A DNA stretch of 64,000 nucleotides. It comes from an uncultured Pseudovibrio sp. (lineage in GTDB: Bacteria > Pseudomonadota > Alphaproteobacteria > Rhizobiales > Stappiaceae). The stretch covers positions 45,310-109,309 of the forward strand of contig CANMBS010000015.1 in the NCBI GenBank assembly GCA_947496145.1, given 5' to 3'. The notes under the pieces were generated by a model. That model saw nothing but the letters and a program-made list of their open reading frames with translations, did no database searches and was not told where the DNA came from. Shown in pieces: positions 23,757 to 31,849 of this stretch; position 1 is the first letter of the stretch, and every line of letters starts with the position of its first letter. Made by a program: the position numbers and the translations under genes.

Positions 23757-24907
23757 TCCTCTACGAACTCATAGATCTGGAACTCCTGCGCATCATCTGG
23801 TGGGTGTTACTGGGTGTCCTGCTCATCGGTTTTGCTGCTACGGACGGGTTTGACATGGGGGTTGGTGCCCTTCTGCCCTTCGTTGCAAAAACTGACGTGG
23901 AACGCCGTTTGGCAATCAACACCATTGGCCCGGTCTGGGAAGGCAATCAGGTGTGGTTTGTTCTTGGTGGCGGTGCCATCTTCGCTGCCTGGCCGCCCCT
24001 TTATGCGGTGAGCTTCTCCGGTTTTTATCTGGCCATGTTTGTTGTGCTTGCGGCGCTGATCCTGCGTCCTGTTGCCTTCAAATATCGCTCTAAAAATGAC
24101 AGTTTGCGCTGGCGCCAGAACTGGGACTACGCGCTGTTTATTGGCGGTTTCGTGCCAGCTCTGATCTTTGGTGTTGCCGTTGGCAATGTCTTGCAGGGTG
24201 TTCCGTTTTACCTGACTGAAGACTTGCTGATCCCGGTTTATACGGGTGGTTTCTTCGGTCTTCTTAACCCGTTTGCCTTGCTGGTCGGCTTTGTCTCTGT
24301 TGCTATGCTGGTCATGCATGGAGCGGCCTGGCTGGTGCTGAAAACCGAAGGGGCTGTTGCCTCACGTGCGCAGCGATTTGGGAGCTGGGCCGCGTTGATC
24401 ACGATCCTTCTTTATGCACTGGCAGGTCTGTGGCTTGCACTTGGTGTGGATGCGTTTTCTTTTATCAACTCCGCTGACACCATGGGCCCGTCTAATCCGC
24501 TGCTTTCTGAAGTGAAAATGGGTGGTAGTTGGCTCAGCGCCTATTCTGAACGTCCGTGGATTGTGATTGCCCCGGCACTTGGCTTCCTTGGAACGGCAGG
24601 TGTCTGGGTCGGCATGAGAGCGCGTCGTGAAGGGCTGACTTTCCTGAGTTCGAAACTGGCAATCTTTGGCATGATCTCCTCCGTCGGGCTGACTATGTTC
24701 CCCTTCATCCTGCCATCGAGCATCAACCCGTCATCCTCCCTTACGGTCTGGGATGCATCTTCTTCTCACCAAACCCTGTTCGTCATGCTGATCGCAACGC
24801 TGATCTTTATGCCGCTCATCCTGATGTACACCACATGGGTCTACAAAGTGCTGTGGGGCAAGGTGACGGAAAAAGATGTGACCGAGAACTCTGAGAGCCT
24901 CTACTGA
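23753..24907 (+). CDS. cydB: Cytochrome bd ubiquinol oxidase subunit II
   Basis: 384 residues with eight to nine membrane helices and the conserved N-terminal TDGFDMGVGALLPF, followed by the NTIGPVWEGNQVWF segment diagnostic of CydB. It has no haem of its own but supports the haem-bearing subunit I. The start overlaps the cydA stop as ATGA. It is followed after 15 bp by the tiny cydX gene, so all three subunits are made from one message. Confidence 0.95.
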   Translation: MILYELIDLELLRIIWWVLLGVLLIGFAATDGFDMGVGALLPFVAKTDVERRLAINTIGPVWEGNQVWFVLGGGAIFAAWPPLYAVSFSGFYLAMFVVLAALILRPVAFKYRSKNDSLRWRQNWDYALFIGGFVPALIFGVAVGNVLQGVPFYLTEDLLIPVYTGGFFGLLNPFALLVGFVSVAMLVMHGAAWLVLKTEGAVASRAQRFGSWAALITILLYALAGLWLALGVDAFSFINSADTMGPSNPLLSEVKMGGSWLSAYSERPWIVIAPALGFLGTAGVWVGMRARREGLTFLSSKLAIFGMISSVGLTMFPFILPSSINPSSSLTVWDASSSHQTLFVMLIATLIFMPLILMYTTWVYKVLWGKVTEKDVTENSESLY

Positions 24908-24922
24908 GAAAGGACTGAAGTC

Positions 24923-25045
24923 ATGTGGTATTTCGCTTGGATGCTTGGTCTTCCCCTCGCCGGATTATTCGCTGTGGTCAACGCTATGTGGTTGGAAATG
25001 CAAGAGGATAACCGCTTCTTTGATACTCCTGATTCAACTAGATGA
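24923..25045 (+). CDS. cydX: CydX, small third subunit of cytochrome bd oxidase
   Basis: A 40-residue protein starting MWYFAWMLGLPLAGLFAVVN, one membrane helix followed by WLEMQEDNR. This is the CydX/YbgT signature (W at position 2, conserved E-rich end of the helix). CydX stabilises the bd oxidase. AAAGGA precedes the ATG by about 11 bases. The stop overlaps the ATG of the following sulfide:quinone oxidoreductase-like gene as ATGA, tying that enzyme to the oxidase. Confidence 0.9.
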   Translation: MWYFAWMLGLPLAGLFAVVNAMWLEMQEDNRFFDTPDSTR

Positions 25046-26376
25046 TAAAACCTGAAGACAAAAAAATGTTACTCCCCAATATGAGTCGCCGAGGCTTTTT
25101 AGCTCTGGCGGCGAGCGGTTCAGCTCTTGCTGTAACGCGACCCGGTGCTCAGGCTGAAAGCCTGAAAACCAAAGCAAATATTGTAATTCTTGGTTCTGGC
25201 GCAGCGGGCACAGCCCTTGCCAACCGTTTGTCAGAGCGTATGCCGAATGCAACAATTACCATTGTTGATGGTCGCAAGCGGCACCTCTACCAACCGGGCT
25301 TTACCCTGATTGCAGCTGGCCTTAAGCCTGCTGAGTATTCTGTTTCAAAAACAGAACAATGGTTGCCTGACACCATAAAGTGGATTGAGGAATACGCCAG
25401 TGAAGTGGACCCGGTAGCCAAAAAAATTACCACTGCCAGCGGTACGAAAGTAACCTATGACTACCTTATTCTTGCGACCGGCCTGAAGCTGGATTTCAAC
25501 TCCATTGAAGGTATGGATCTGGGCCTCGTCGGCAAGGATGGTATCGGTGCAGTCTATGCTGGCCCGGAGCATGCTGAAAAGACATGGCAAGCCATGGATG
25601 CCTTTACTGATAAGGGCGGCATAGGCTTGTTTACCCGCCCTGCTACAGAGATGAAATGTGCAGGTGCTCCGCTTAAATACACTTTCCTGACGGATGACTA
25701 CGCTCGCAAAAAGGATACGCGCGGCAAGGTCAAAATTCATTATGCCGCTCATTCAAAGTCTCTTTTCTCCGTTCCTATTGTGAACGAGAAAGTGCGCATG
25801 CTGTTTGATGAAAGAGGCTTCGAAACTGACTACGACCATGTGATGGTGGCGATTGATCCGGGTAAGAAGCTGGCCACATTCAACACACCGGATGGGCGTA
25901 AGGACCTTCCTTACGACTTCATCAATGTGATCCCGCCAATGGTTGCGCCGGACCCTGTCCGCTTCTCAGATCTTGCATGGCAAACCGGAAAGTGGGCAAA
26001 TCAGGGCTGGGCGGAAGTAGACAAATACACGCTGCGCCATGTGCGTTACTCTGAGATTTTCGCGGTTGGCGATATTGCAGGTGTTCCAAAAGGCAAAACC
26101 GCCGCCAGCGTAAAGTGGCAAGTGCCAGTGGTTGAAGACCAGCTTATTGCTCAGATTTTTGGCAAGGAAGCCACCCAAACTTATAACGGGTACACCTCCT
26201 GTCCGCTCATCACTCGTGTGGGCCGCGCCATGCTGGTGGAGTTTGATTACAACAACAATCTCACACCATCGTTCCCCGGCATCATCGCGCCACTGGAAGA
26301 GCTTTGGATCTCATGGCTGATGAAGGAAATTGCCCTCAAAGCCACCTATAACGCCATGTTGCGTGGCCGTGCATAA
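25042..26376 (+). CDS. Exported sulfide:quinone oxidoreductase-like flavoprotein
   Basis: 444 residues with an N-terminal twin-arginine signal, SRRGFLALAASGSAL, then a FAD-binding Rossmann motif ILGSGAAGTALANRL and an ATG motif LILATGL. Two cysteine contexts fit SQR/flavocytochrome c redox cysteines: EMKCAGAPLKY and YTSCPLIT. The C-terminal region keeps the FAVGDIAGVPKGKTAA flavin contact. SQR enzymes oxidise sulfide and pass electrons to quinone. Export of the folded flavoprotein by Tat and its fusion to the cyd operon (ATGA overlap with cydX) suggest that sulfide electrons are delivered to quinol and then to the sulfide-tolerant bd oxidase. Confidence 0.85.
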   Translation: MIKPEDKKMLLPNMSRRGFLALAASGSALAVTRPGAQAESLKTKANIVILGSGAAGTALANRLSERMPNATITIVDGRKRHLYQPGFTLIAAGLKPAEYSVSKTEQWLPDTIKWIEEYASEVDPVAKKITTASGTKVTYDYLILATGLKLDFNSIEGMDLGLVGKDGIGAVYAGPEHAEKTWQAMDAFTDKGGIGLFTRPATEMKCAGAPLKYTFLTDDYARKKDTRGKVKIHYAAHSKSLFSVPIVNEKVRMLFDERGFETDYDHVMVAIDPGKKLATFNTPDGRKDLPYDFINVIPPMVAPDPVRFSDLAWQTGKWANQGWAEVDKYTLRHVRYSEIFAVGDIAGVPKGKTAASVKWQVPVVEDQLIAQIFGKEATQTYNGYTSCPLITRVGRAMLVEFDYNNNLTPSFPGIIAPLEELWISWLMKEIALKATYNAMLRGRA

Positions 26377-26388
26377 AGGAGCTCTCTC

Positions 26389-26736
26389 ATGAAAGATCTG
26401 ACATTTGATACATTGCTGGCCGTGTTTGAAGAAGTCTTCGGCGTTGGCCTGTTCTGGGCACTGGTGGCCGTTGCCGCTGTGATTACGCTTGCGTTTTTGT
26501 GGGTCGTGCTGCGTGACCGTCACGTTAAAGCCGTTCCGTTTTTGCGCGCAGAGCTGCTTGCGCCCATTGGTGCAGTTGCTTCCATCTGGTTTGTCTTTGC
26601 GATCACCTCATCTGGCATGAAAGATATGGGTGGTCCGATTGATCTGATTGTTCTGTTGTCTATTGGAGTGGCAGGCGGCGTTGGCAGCACCATTCTTGTG
26701 TATGTGATGCAATCTCTGATCGCAAAAAGCTCCTAG
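26389..26736 (+). CDS. DUF5368-like small membrane protein
   Basis: 115 residues with three hydrophobic helices (LFWALVAVAAVITLAFLWVV, LAPIGAVASIWFVFAIT and LIVLLSIGVAGGVGSTILVY in order). I associate this pattern with DUF5368, usually found next to sulfide:quinone oxidoreductases in alphaproteobacteria. The gene is 12 bp after the SQR-like gene and ends the cyd operon before a strong terminator. A membrane anchor or quinone-side partner for the exported SQR is a plausible role, but it is inference. Confidence 0.7.
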   Translation: MKDLTFDTLLAVFEEVFGVGLFWALVAVAAVITLAFLWVVLRDRHVKAVPFLRAELLAPIGAVASIWFVFAITSSGMKDMGGPIDLIVLLSIGVAGGVGSTILVYVMQSLIAKSS

Positions 26737-26751
26737 CGGTTCGCCCCGCTA

Positions 26752-26797
26752 GCGGGATCATGGCACCCTCTTGCGCCATGGTCCCGCCCCTTTCTTA
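26752..26797. terminator. Terminator closing the cyd-SQR operon and the convergent oxyR-like gene
   Basis: GCGGGATCATGGC pairs with GCCATGGTCCCGC (one mismatch) around a 10-base loop and is followed by CCCTTTCTT. It lies between the convergent DUF5368 and LysR-type genes. Confidence 0.85.
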
Positions 26798-27715
26798 AGT
26801 TTCTGGTATTACGTTTCTATTCCCTATCAAATGTTTGATCGCTGCTCCCAGTTGCTCCAGTTCTTCCGCTCGCGGCGAGCTCTTACGCCAGGCCAGTACA
26901 ATTTTGCGTGGATAGGCCTTGTCCAGATCAACGAGGGCAACGTCAAACTGGTCCGTCAATCCAGCATTGATCGCCATGTCGGGAAGCAAGGTTGTGCCCA
27001 GCCCTTCCGAGACCATTCCGACCAGCGTAGACAGGCTGGTGGCCTCAAAAGAGGTATCCTGAATTGGCCCGATGGGAGAAAAGGCAGAAAGCGCATGCCG
27101 TTGCAGGCAGTGTCCTTTTTCCAGCAGCATCATTTGCATCTTGTCCAGATCATCTCCGCTGACACGCGCCCGGTCTGCAAATGGATGGTCAAGGCTTACT
27201 GCCAGTTTGTAGTTATCCTCCATCAGTGGATATGTGGTCAGGTCGCCAATTTCATAGGGCAGTGCAAGCATCAGCACATCCAAATGTCCGTTGTGCACTC
27301 CATGCAGCAGCTCATTGGTCTTTCCTTCGCGAATGAACAAACGCAAATCAGGAAATTTTCGCCGCAGTTTTGGCATGATCCGGGGCAGAAGATATGGCCC
27401 GATGGTGGGAATCACCCCCAATTTCAATTCACCTGCCAAAAACTGAGAGTTGGCTTGTGCAAAATCCACGAAGGCTTTGGCATCAAGCAGGATTCGTCTC
27501 GCGTTATCAGCAAGTTGACGTCCAATGGGGGTCATCACTACGGATCGTTTGGTGCGTTCTGCAAACACCACGCCCAACTGCAACTCCAGCTCTTTAAGTG
27601 CTGTGCTGAGGGCAGACTGGCTCACATGGCATTTTTCCGCAGCGCGGCCAAAGTGTTCTTCCTCGGAAAGAGCGACGAGGAATTCAAGTTGTCGAAGACT
27701 AGGTAGGTAACTCAT
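26795..27715 (-). CDS. oxyR: OxyR-like LysR regulator missing the second redox cysteine
   Basis: 306 residues with a LysR helix-turn-helix (FGRAAEKCHVSQSALSTALKEL) and an OxyR-type effector domain, recognisable from LLEKGHCLQRHAL and FEATSLSTLVGMVSEGLG. Cys203 in GHC corresponds to E. coli Cys199, the peroxide-sensing cysteine. The position of E. coli Cys208, nine residues on, is Phe212, and the only other cysteine is in the DNA-binding domain. A Cys199-Cys208-type disulfide is therefore impossible, and sensing by sulfenate or a mixed disulfide must be assumed. The gene is divergent from a peroxiredoxin gene, its likely main target. Confidence 0.85.
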   Translation of the reverse strand: MSYLPSLRQLEFLVALSEEEHFGRAAEKCHVSQSALSTALKELELQLGVVFAERTKRSVVMTPIGRQLADNARRILLDAKAFVDFAQANSQFLAGELKLGVIPTIGPYLLPRIMPKLRRKFPDLRLFIREGKTNELLHGVHNGHLDVLMLALPYEIGDLTTYPLMEDNYKLAVSLDHPFADRARVSGDDLDKMQMMLLEKGHCLQRHALSAFSPIGPIQDTSFEATSLSTLVGMVSEGLGTTLLPDMAINAGLTDQFDVALVDLDKAYPRKIVLAWRKSSPRAEELEQLGAAIKHLIGNRNVIPET

Positions 27716-27811
27716 AGGTTTTATAGATCACTGATTTCTAATAAATCAAATTTACTGATTATTCTCACGATGTAAAGTGGGGTCATCAAATCAAAACAAC
27801 CCAGAAGGATC
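27716..27811. promoter_or_regulatory. oxyR-peroxiredoxin divergent control region
   Basis: A 96-bp AT-rich gap that must hold both promoters. It contains TTATAGATCACTGATTT and TAATAAATCAAATTTACTGA-type AT-rich dyads compatible with LysR sites (T-N11-A, ATAG-like half-sites), but I cannot assign one operator exactly. AGAAGGA precedes the peroxiredoxin ATG by a few bases. Confidence 0.4.
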
Positions 27812-28465
27812 ATGACTATGACCGAGACTGTATGCACAATGCCTCAACTGAACAAACCAGCTCCAGATTTCAACGCACCAACCACCCACGGCCCTAAAAC
27901 GCTTGCGGATTATCGCGGTAAGTGGCTGGTTCTGTTTTCCCACCCAGCAGATTTCACCCCAGTGTGCACCACCGAGTTTATCGCCTTTGCGAAAGCGGCA
28001 GATCAGTTTGGTGAACTGAATACGGAACTGCTGGGCCTTTCCATCGACAGCCATTACGCACACATTGCATGGACCCGCAACATCGAAGAAAACTTCGGCG
28101 TACATGTACCGTTCCCAATCATCGCGGACCTTTCCATGGACGTTGCCAATGCCTACGGCATGGTGCAGCCGGGTGCTTCTGACACCTCCGCAGTGCGTGC
28201 AACCTTCATTATCGACCCTGAAGGCATCCTGCGGGCTATGGTGTACTACCCAATGACCAATGGCCGCTCTGTGGATGAGTTCCTGCGTCTTGTTAAAGCA
28301 TTGCAGACATCTGATGCGAACCGCGTTGCAACACCGGAAAACTGGCAGCCGGGTGACAAGGTTATCGTTCCACCTCCTGCAACTGCACAGGAAGCTGAAA
28401 CCCGTAAATCAGAGGGTTACGACTACGTAGACTGGTATTTCTCCAAAAAGGACCTTGCTGTTTAA
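27812..28465 (+). CDS. 1-Cys peroxiredoxin (Prx6-like)
   Basis: 217 residues with the peroxidatic motif HPADFTPVCTTE (Cys52) and the long C-terminal domain (LRLVKALQTSD ... WYFSKKDL) of the Prx6/AhpC2 type. No CP-like resolving cysteine is visible; the only other cysteine is at position 8. It reduces hydrogen peroxide or organic hydroperoxides, with reduction of the sulfenate by an external thiol. It is transcribed divergently from the OxyR-like gene and ends at a strong intrinsic terminator, so it is likely a single-gene peroxide-response unit. Confidence 0.9.
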   Translation: MTMTETVCTMPQLNKPAPDFNAPTTHGPKTLADYRGKWLVLFSHPADFTPVCTTEFIAFAKAADQFGELNTELLGLSIDSHYAHIAWTRNIEENFGVHVPFPIIADLSMDVANAYGMVQPGASDTSAVRATFIIDPEGILRAMVYYPMTNGRSVDEFLRLVKALQTSDANRVATPENWQPGDKVIVPPPATAQEAETRKSEGYDYVDWYFSKKDLAV

Positions 28466-28517
28466 GCGACATACACTGCGGATTCACCCCTCCGCAAAAG
28501 CTTAGAATTAGCAAGCT

Positions 28518-28557
28518 AAGGCCCGCCTTCTTACCTTCAGAAGGCGGGCCTTCGTGT
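28518..28557 (+). terminator. Strong intrinsic terminator after the peroxiredoxin gene
   Basis: AAGGCCCGCCTTCT and AGAAGGCGGGCCTT form a perfect 14-bp stem around a 7-base loop, followed by CGTGT. Confidence 0.85.
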
Positions 28558-28635
28558 ATCTGCGCAAGGTATTTGCAATAGTGAAACTACGCAGAAAAAC
28601 GGAGCGACGGTTAAGCGGTAGACATTTGGGCTTAT

Positions 28636-28672
28636 TTTGGTATGTTTATTGTTAAGAATATGAGATACCAAA
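28636..28672. promoter_or_regulatory. Widely spaced inverted repeat upstream of the amino-sugar operon
   Basis: TTTGGTAT and ATACCAAA are perfect 8-bp inverted arms separated by 21 bases, about 100 bp before the first catabolic gene. TGGTAT/ATACCA half-sites are typical of GntR-type amino-sugar repressors, so an operator for a GntR regulator encoded elsewhere is plausible. Confidence 0.45.
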
Positions 28673-28774
28673 TAAATGCCACTTAGCTGATAATCCCATA
28701 TCTTCAAAAGAGTATCTGGAGTGAGTGCAGGTATTGTCGGATCAGGCATTTGAACAAGAATGGAAGCAGCCCCT

Positions 28775-29782
28775 ATGAAACAGTTCGGCGCTTATATGCG
28801 TGCAGAAATTGAGCAGGCACGTTTGGTCTTCGCAAAATCCGTCCAACAGAATCTGAGCACTGCGATCAAAGCAATGCAGCTGGAAAACACCAGCGCGTTT
28901 TATACGATTGCACGCGGAAGCTCTGATGCCGCTGCGAATATGATTTCCTATGAGATGATGGCGCAGCTGAAAAAACCGGTAACGACCCTGCCGCCGTCCG
29001 TGTTCAGTCTTGGTGAAGGGCTGGATACTAAAAGCGCAACGGCTCTGCTGTTCTCGCAGTCTGGTGCCAGCGGTGATCTGGTATCTTCTGCGCATGGGTT
29101 TAAAGATGGCGGTGGCAACGCCATTGCGATCACGAATTCTGTGAGCGCTCCTATGTCAACTGCGGCTGACCTGTGCATTGATATCGGCGCTGGCGTTGAA
29201 AAGGCCGTACCAGCAACAAAAACCGTCATTGCAACACTTGCTTCGGGTATGGCTTTACTGGCTGCTGTCAAACCTGAGTATCATGAGCACTGCACGGATG
29301 CCGCCAAGGCGATGATCAACTGCGTAAATGCAGACCGTTCATGGGCCGAGGATCTTCAGCAGACACTGGAAACGAGCCAGCATGTTTATGTGATTGGTCG
29401 TGGCTGCGGGTTGGGTGCTGCGCAGGAGTTTGCCCTGAAGATGAAGGAATGTGCGGCCATTCACGCAGAAGCCTATTCCGCCTCTGAGGTGTTACATGGT
29501 CCGTTGCAGCTGGCGACCAAACCATTGACGGCCATCATTCTGGATCAGGGCGATCCGGCAGGTCAGCCAAGTCTTGATCTGGCAGAAGAGCGGTTCGGGC
29601 GCACAGGTGCAAAAGTGTACCGCATTCGCCCGAAAGACGCTGGTGCTCAAGGTCTGACGCCTGTCGCGGCTGCGGCGCTTCAGCTCTTCCATTTGTATTC
29701 GGTGGTTCTGGAAACCACGCTTAGCCTTGGTCTGGACCCGGATGCCCCGGCCACCCTCGCAAAAGTTACATCAACCCTTTAG
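28775..29782 (+). CDS. SIS-domain glucosamine-6-phosphate deaminase, NagB-II type
   Basis: 335 residues with two SIS (sugar isomerase) domains: YTIARGSSDAAANMISYEMM and LLFSQSGASGDLVSS in the first, VYVIGRGCGLGAAQEFALK and SEVLHGPLQL in the second. This is the GlmS isomerase-half architecture without the glutaminase domain, as in NagB-II, which converts glucosamine-6-phosphate to fructose-6-phosphate and ammonia. I prefer the ATG at 28775, with GGAAG about 9 bases upstream, over the ATG at 28760. It is first in the operon nagB-II/agaS/ROK kinase/agaZ/nagA and handles the GlcNAc branch. Confidence 0.8.
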   Translation: MKQFGAYMRAEIEQARLVFAKSVQQNLSTAIKAMQLENTSAFYTIARGSSDAAANMISYEMMAQLKKPVTTLPPSVFSLGEGLDTKSATALLFSQSGASGDLVSSAHGFKDGGGNAIAITNSVSAPMSTAADLCIDIGAGVEKAVPATKTVIATLASGMALLAAVKPEYHEHCTDAAKAMINCVNADRSWAEDLQQTLETSQHVYVIGRGCGLGAAQEFALKMKECAAIHAEAYSASEVLHGPLQLATKPLTAIILDQGDPAGQPSLDLAEERFGRTGAKVYRIRPKDAGAQGLTPVAAAALQLFHLYSVVLETTLSLGLDPDAPATLAKVTSTL

Positions 29783-29805
29783 TCGATTTCTCAGGAATAC
29801 CGCTG

Positions 29806-30912
29806 ATGTCTACGCTTATGGACTGGAACACAACCAAAGAGATCCTTGCTCAACCGAAAATCTGGGAGGCATGGGGAGAAGAACTGTCGCGAACCCTGAG
29901 TGACCTGCGCAACTGGGTTACGTCTTCTGGTGCGACTGAGGTCTGGTTCTGCGGGGCCGGAACCTCCGCTTATATCGGTGATCTGGTCAGTCGTGGTCTG
30001 GCAGCCTCCTGCAAGTTACCTCTGGTTTCTGTACCAACGACTGATCTGGTCAGTTGCCCGCAGCTCTTTAAAAAAGAGGGAACCGTCCCGCTGGTGGTGT
30101 CCTTCGGGCGCAGTGGCAACAGTGCTGAAACGATAGGAACGCTTGATCTTCTGGATGCGTTTTTCCCGAATGCTCCACGTTTGAACATCACCTGCAACAA
30201 GGAAAGCGCACTTGCGACCCGCCGTCCGAAAGGTGGGGCAGAACAGCGTGTGGTCGTGTTGCCGGATGAGTGTCATGACAGCGGCTTCGCCATGACCTCC
30301 AGTTTTACAACCATGGTGCTCACGGCTCTGGCAATCTTCAGCAATGACCCGGTCGAAACTGTGGCTGCGAATATGAAAGAGCTGTCAAAGGCGGCCAGCC
30401 TTGTTCTTTCGCAGATGCAGGAGTTTGTGAAAGGGCAAGACACCCCAACACGGACGGTGTTCGTTGGCTCCGGGCCTCTTACCTTCATGGCGCGTGAAAG
30501 TGCGCTTAAGGTTATGGAACTGGCTGCCGGTGAAATCCCTGCACTTTGGGATAGCTGCCTCGGGTTCCGGCATGGACCGAAATCCTTCATTGTTGAAGGC
30601 ACCAGAGTCTTTGTGTTCCTCTCAAATGACAGCTTTACCCGCAAATATGATCTGGATCTGGCTGAAGAGATCAAACAGCAGTTCGGAGAGCTGGCTATCA
30701 CTGTTGTCGGGCATGGTTCTGAAGCTGATGTAGCAATCCCCTCGGGGCTTTCAGATGTATGGAACTCAGTTCTGTGTGTACTGGTCGCGCAGTGGCTTGG
30801 TATCTTTTATTCTCACAAACTGAATCTTAATGTTGATGATCCGTTTGTCGGACGGGGTACATTGACCCGTGTTGTGAGCGGCGTGAAACTATACGAACCG
30901 ATTGCAGGTTAA
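29806..30912 (+). CDS. agaS: AgaS, galactosamine-6-phosphate deaminase/isomerase
   Basis: 368 residues with two SIS domains; recognisable segments are FCGAGTSAYIGD, VVSFGRSGNSAET and CLGFRHGPKSF. The AgaS family deaminates and isomerises galactosamine-6-phosphate to tagatose-6-phosphate in N-acetylgalactosamine catabolism. Having both this and the NagB-II-type gene in one operon allows GlcNAc and GalNAc to be degraded together. The gene starts 23 bp after nagB-II and ends one base before the kinase ATG. Confidence 0.85.
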   Translation: MSTLMDWNTTKEILAQPKIWEAWGEELSRTLSDLRNWVTSSGATEVWFCGAGTSAYIGDLVSRGLAASCKLPLVSVPTTDLVSCPQLFKKEGTVPLVVSFGRSGNSAETIGTLDLLDAFFPNAPRLNITCNKESALATRRPKGGAEQRVVVLPDECHDSGFAMTSSFTTMVLTALAIFSNDPVETVAANMKELSKAASLVLSQMQEFVKGQDTPTRTVFVGSGPLTFMARESALKVMELAAGEIPALWDSCLGFRHGPKSFIVEGTRVFVFLSNDSFTRKYDLDLAEEIKQQFGELAITVVGHGSEADVAIPSGLSDVWNSVLCVLVAQWLGIFYSHKLNLNVDDPFVGRGTLTRVVSGVKLYEPIAG

Positions 30913-30913
30913 T

Positions 30914-31849
30914 ATGGCAGTTGCAGGTGGTATTGATCTTGGTGGAACCAAGATAGAAGCAAAGCTTTTTGACCATGAGTGGCAATGCCTTGTCAGCAAG
31001 CGCATTCCCACGCCAACGCAGAGCTATGATGAGCTTTTGAGCGCTTTGGCCAATGTGGTTGGATGGCTTGAGAAGCAAGCCGGGCGTAAAGACCTGCCAA
31101 TAGGCATTGGTCATCCCGGTTATCAGTCCCGCAGCACGGGCATTGCGGTCACATCAAACCTGCCTGCAACCGGAAAGCGCTTTTCAGCTGATCTGACAGA
31201 GCTGGTCGGGCGGGAGCTGGTTTTTGAAAACGATTGCAACTGCCTTGCACTGTCTGAAGCTGTGCTTGGCGCAGGACAGCCCTATCGGTCGGTCTACGGA
31301 GTGGTGCTGGGCACGGGGGTCGGAGCTGGTTTTTGCGTTGACGGAAAACTGGTGAGTGCAAGGAACGGCACCAGCGGCGAATGCGGGCATATCGCCATCT
31401 CTAACAACGTCATTCAAGAATGTGATCTTGAGTACCTTGCCTGTGGCTGTGGTCGCGTCGGCTGTTATGAAACCTATCTGGCAGGCCCCGGTATGAGCCG
31501 GCTGGCACAGCGCGTTACGGGTGAAAGCGTGAGCGCGAAGCTGGTTGCCGAACGTGCCGCACAGGGCGACCCGGAGATGCAGAAGGTTTTGCAGATTTGG
31601 TCGCGGATTGCGGCTGATCTGGTTGCGGCGCTTCAATGCATTGTCGATCCCGAATGCATCGTCCTTGCTGGCGGCCTTTCAAAGATACCTGATGTCACTG
31701 AAATCTTTACAGCCTCGCTTGACGGCAAGCTGCTGCCGCATACCGAGCCACCGGCTGTTTTACTTGCACAAAATGGGGACAGCAGCGGCACACGCGGTGC
31801 TGCGCTTGCTGCCTACCAACAATCTACTCCAGTGGAGACCACCCCATGA
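30914..31849 (+). CDS. ROK-family N-acetylhexosamine kinase
   Basis: 311 residues. The ATP motif GGIDLGGTKIEAKLFD, the catalytic ENDCNCLA segment, GTGVGAGF and the ROK zinc motif CGCGRVGCYE are all present. There is no DNA-binding domain, so it is a kinase rather than a repressor. The kinase phosphorylates free GlcNAc or GalNAc, which fits an operon without PTS genes. The gene starts right after the agaS stop and overlaps the next gene start by 4 bases. Confidence 0.85.
   Translation: MAVAGGIDLGGTKIEAKLFDHEWQCLVSKRIPTPTQSYDELLSALANVVGWLEKQAGRKDLPIGIGHPGYQSRSTGIAVTSNLPATGKRFSADLTELVGRELVFENDCNCLALSEAVLGAGQPYRSVYGVVLGTGVGAGFCVDGKLVSARNGTSGECGHIAISNNVIQECDLEYLACGCGRVGCYETYLAGPGMSRLAQRVTGESVSAKLVAERAAQGDPEMQKVLQIWSRIAADLVAALQCIVDPECIVLAGGLSKIPDVTEIFTASLDGKLLPHTEPPAVLLAQNGDSSGTRGAALAAYQQSTPVETTP

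Noticed and set aside
26771..27706. Plus-strand open frame of 311 codons
   Set aside because: Nearly exact antisense of the OxyR-like gene, with no recognisable domain.
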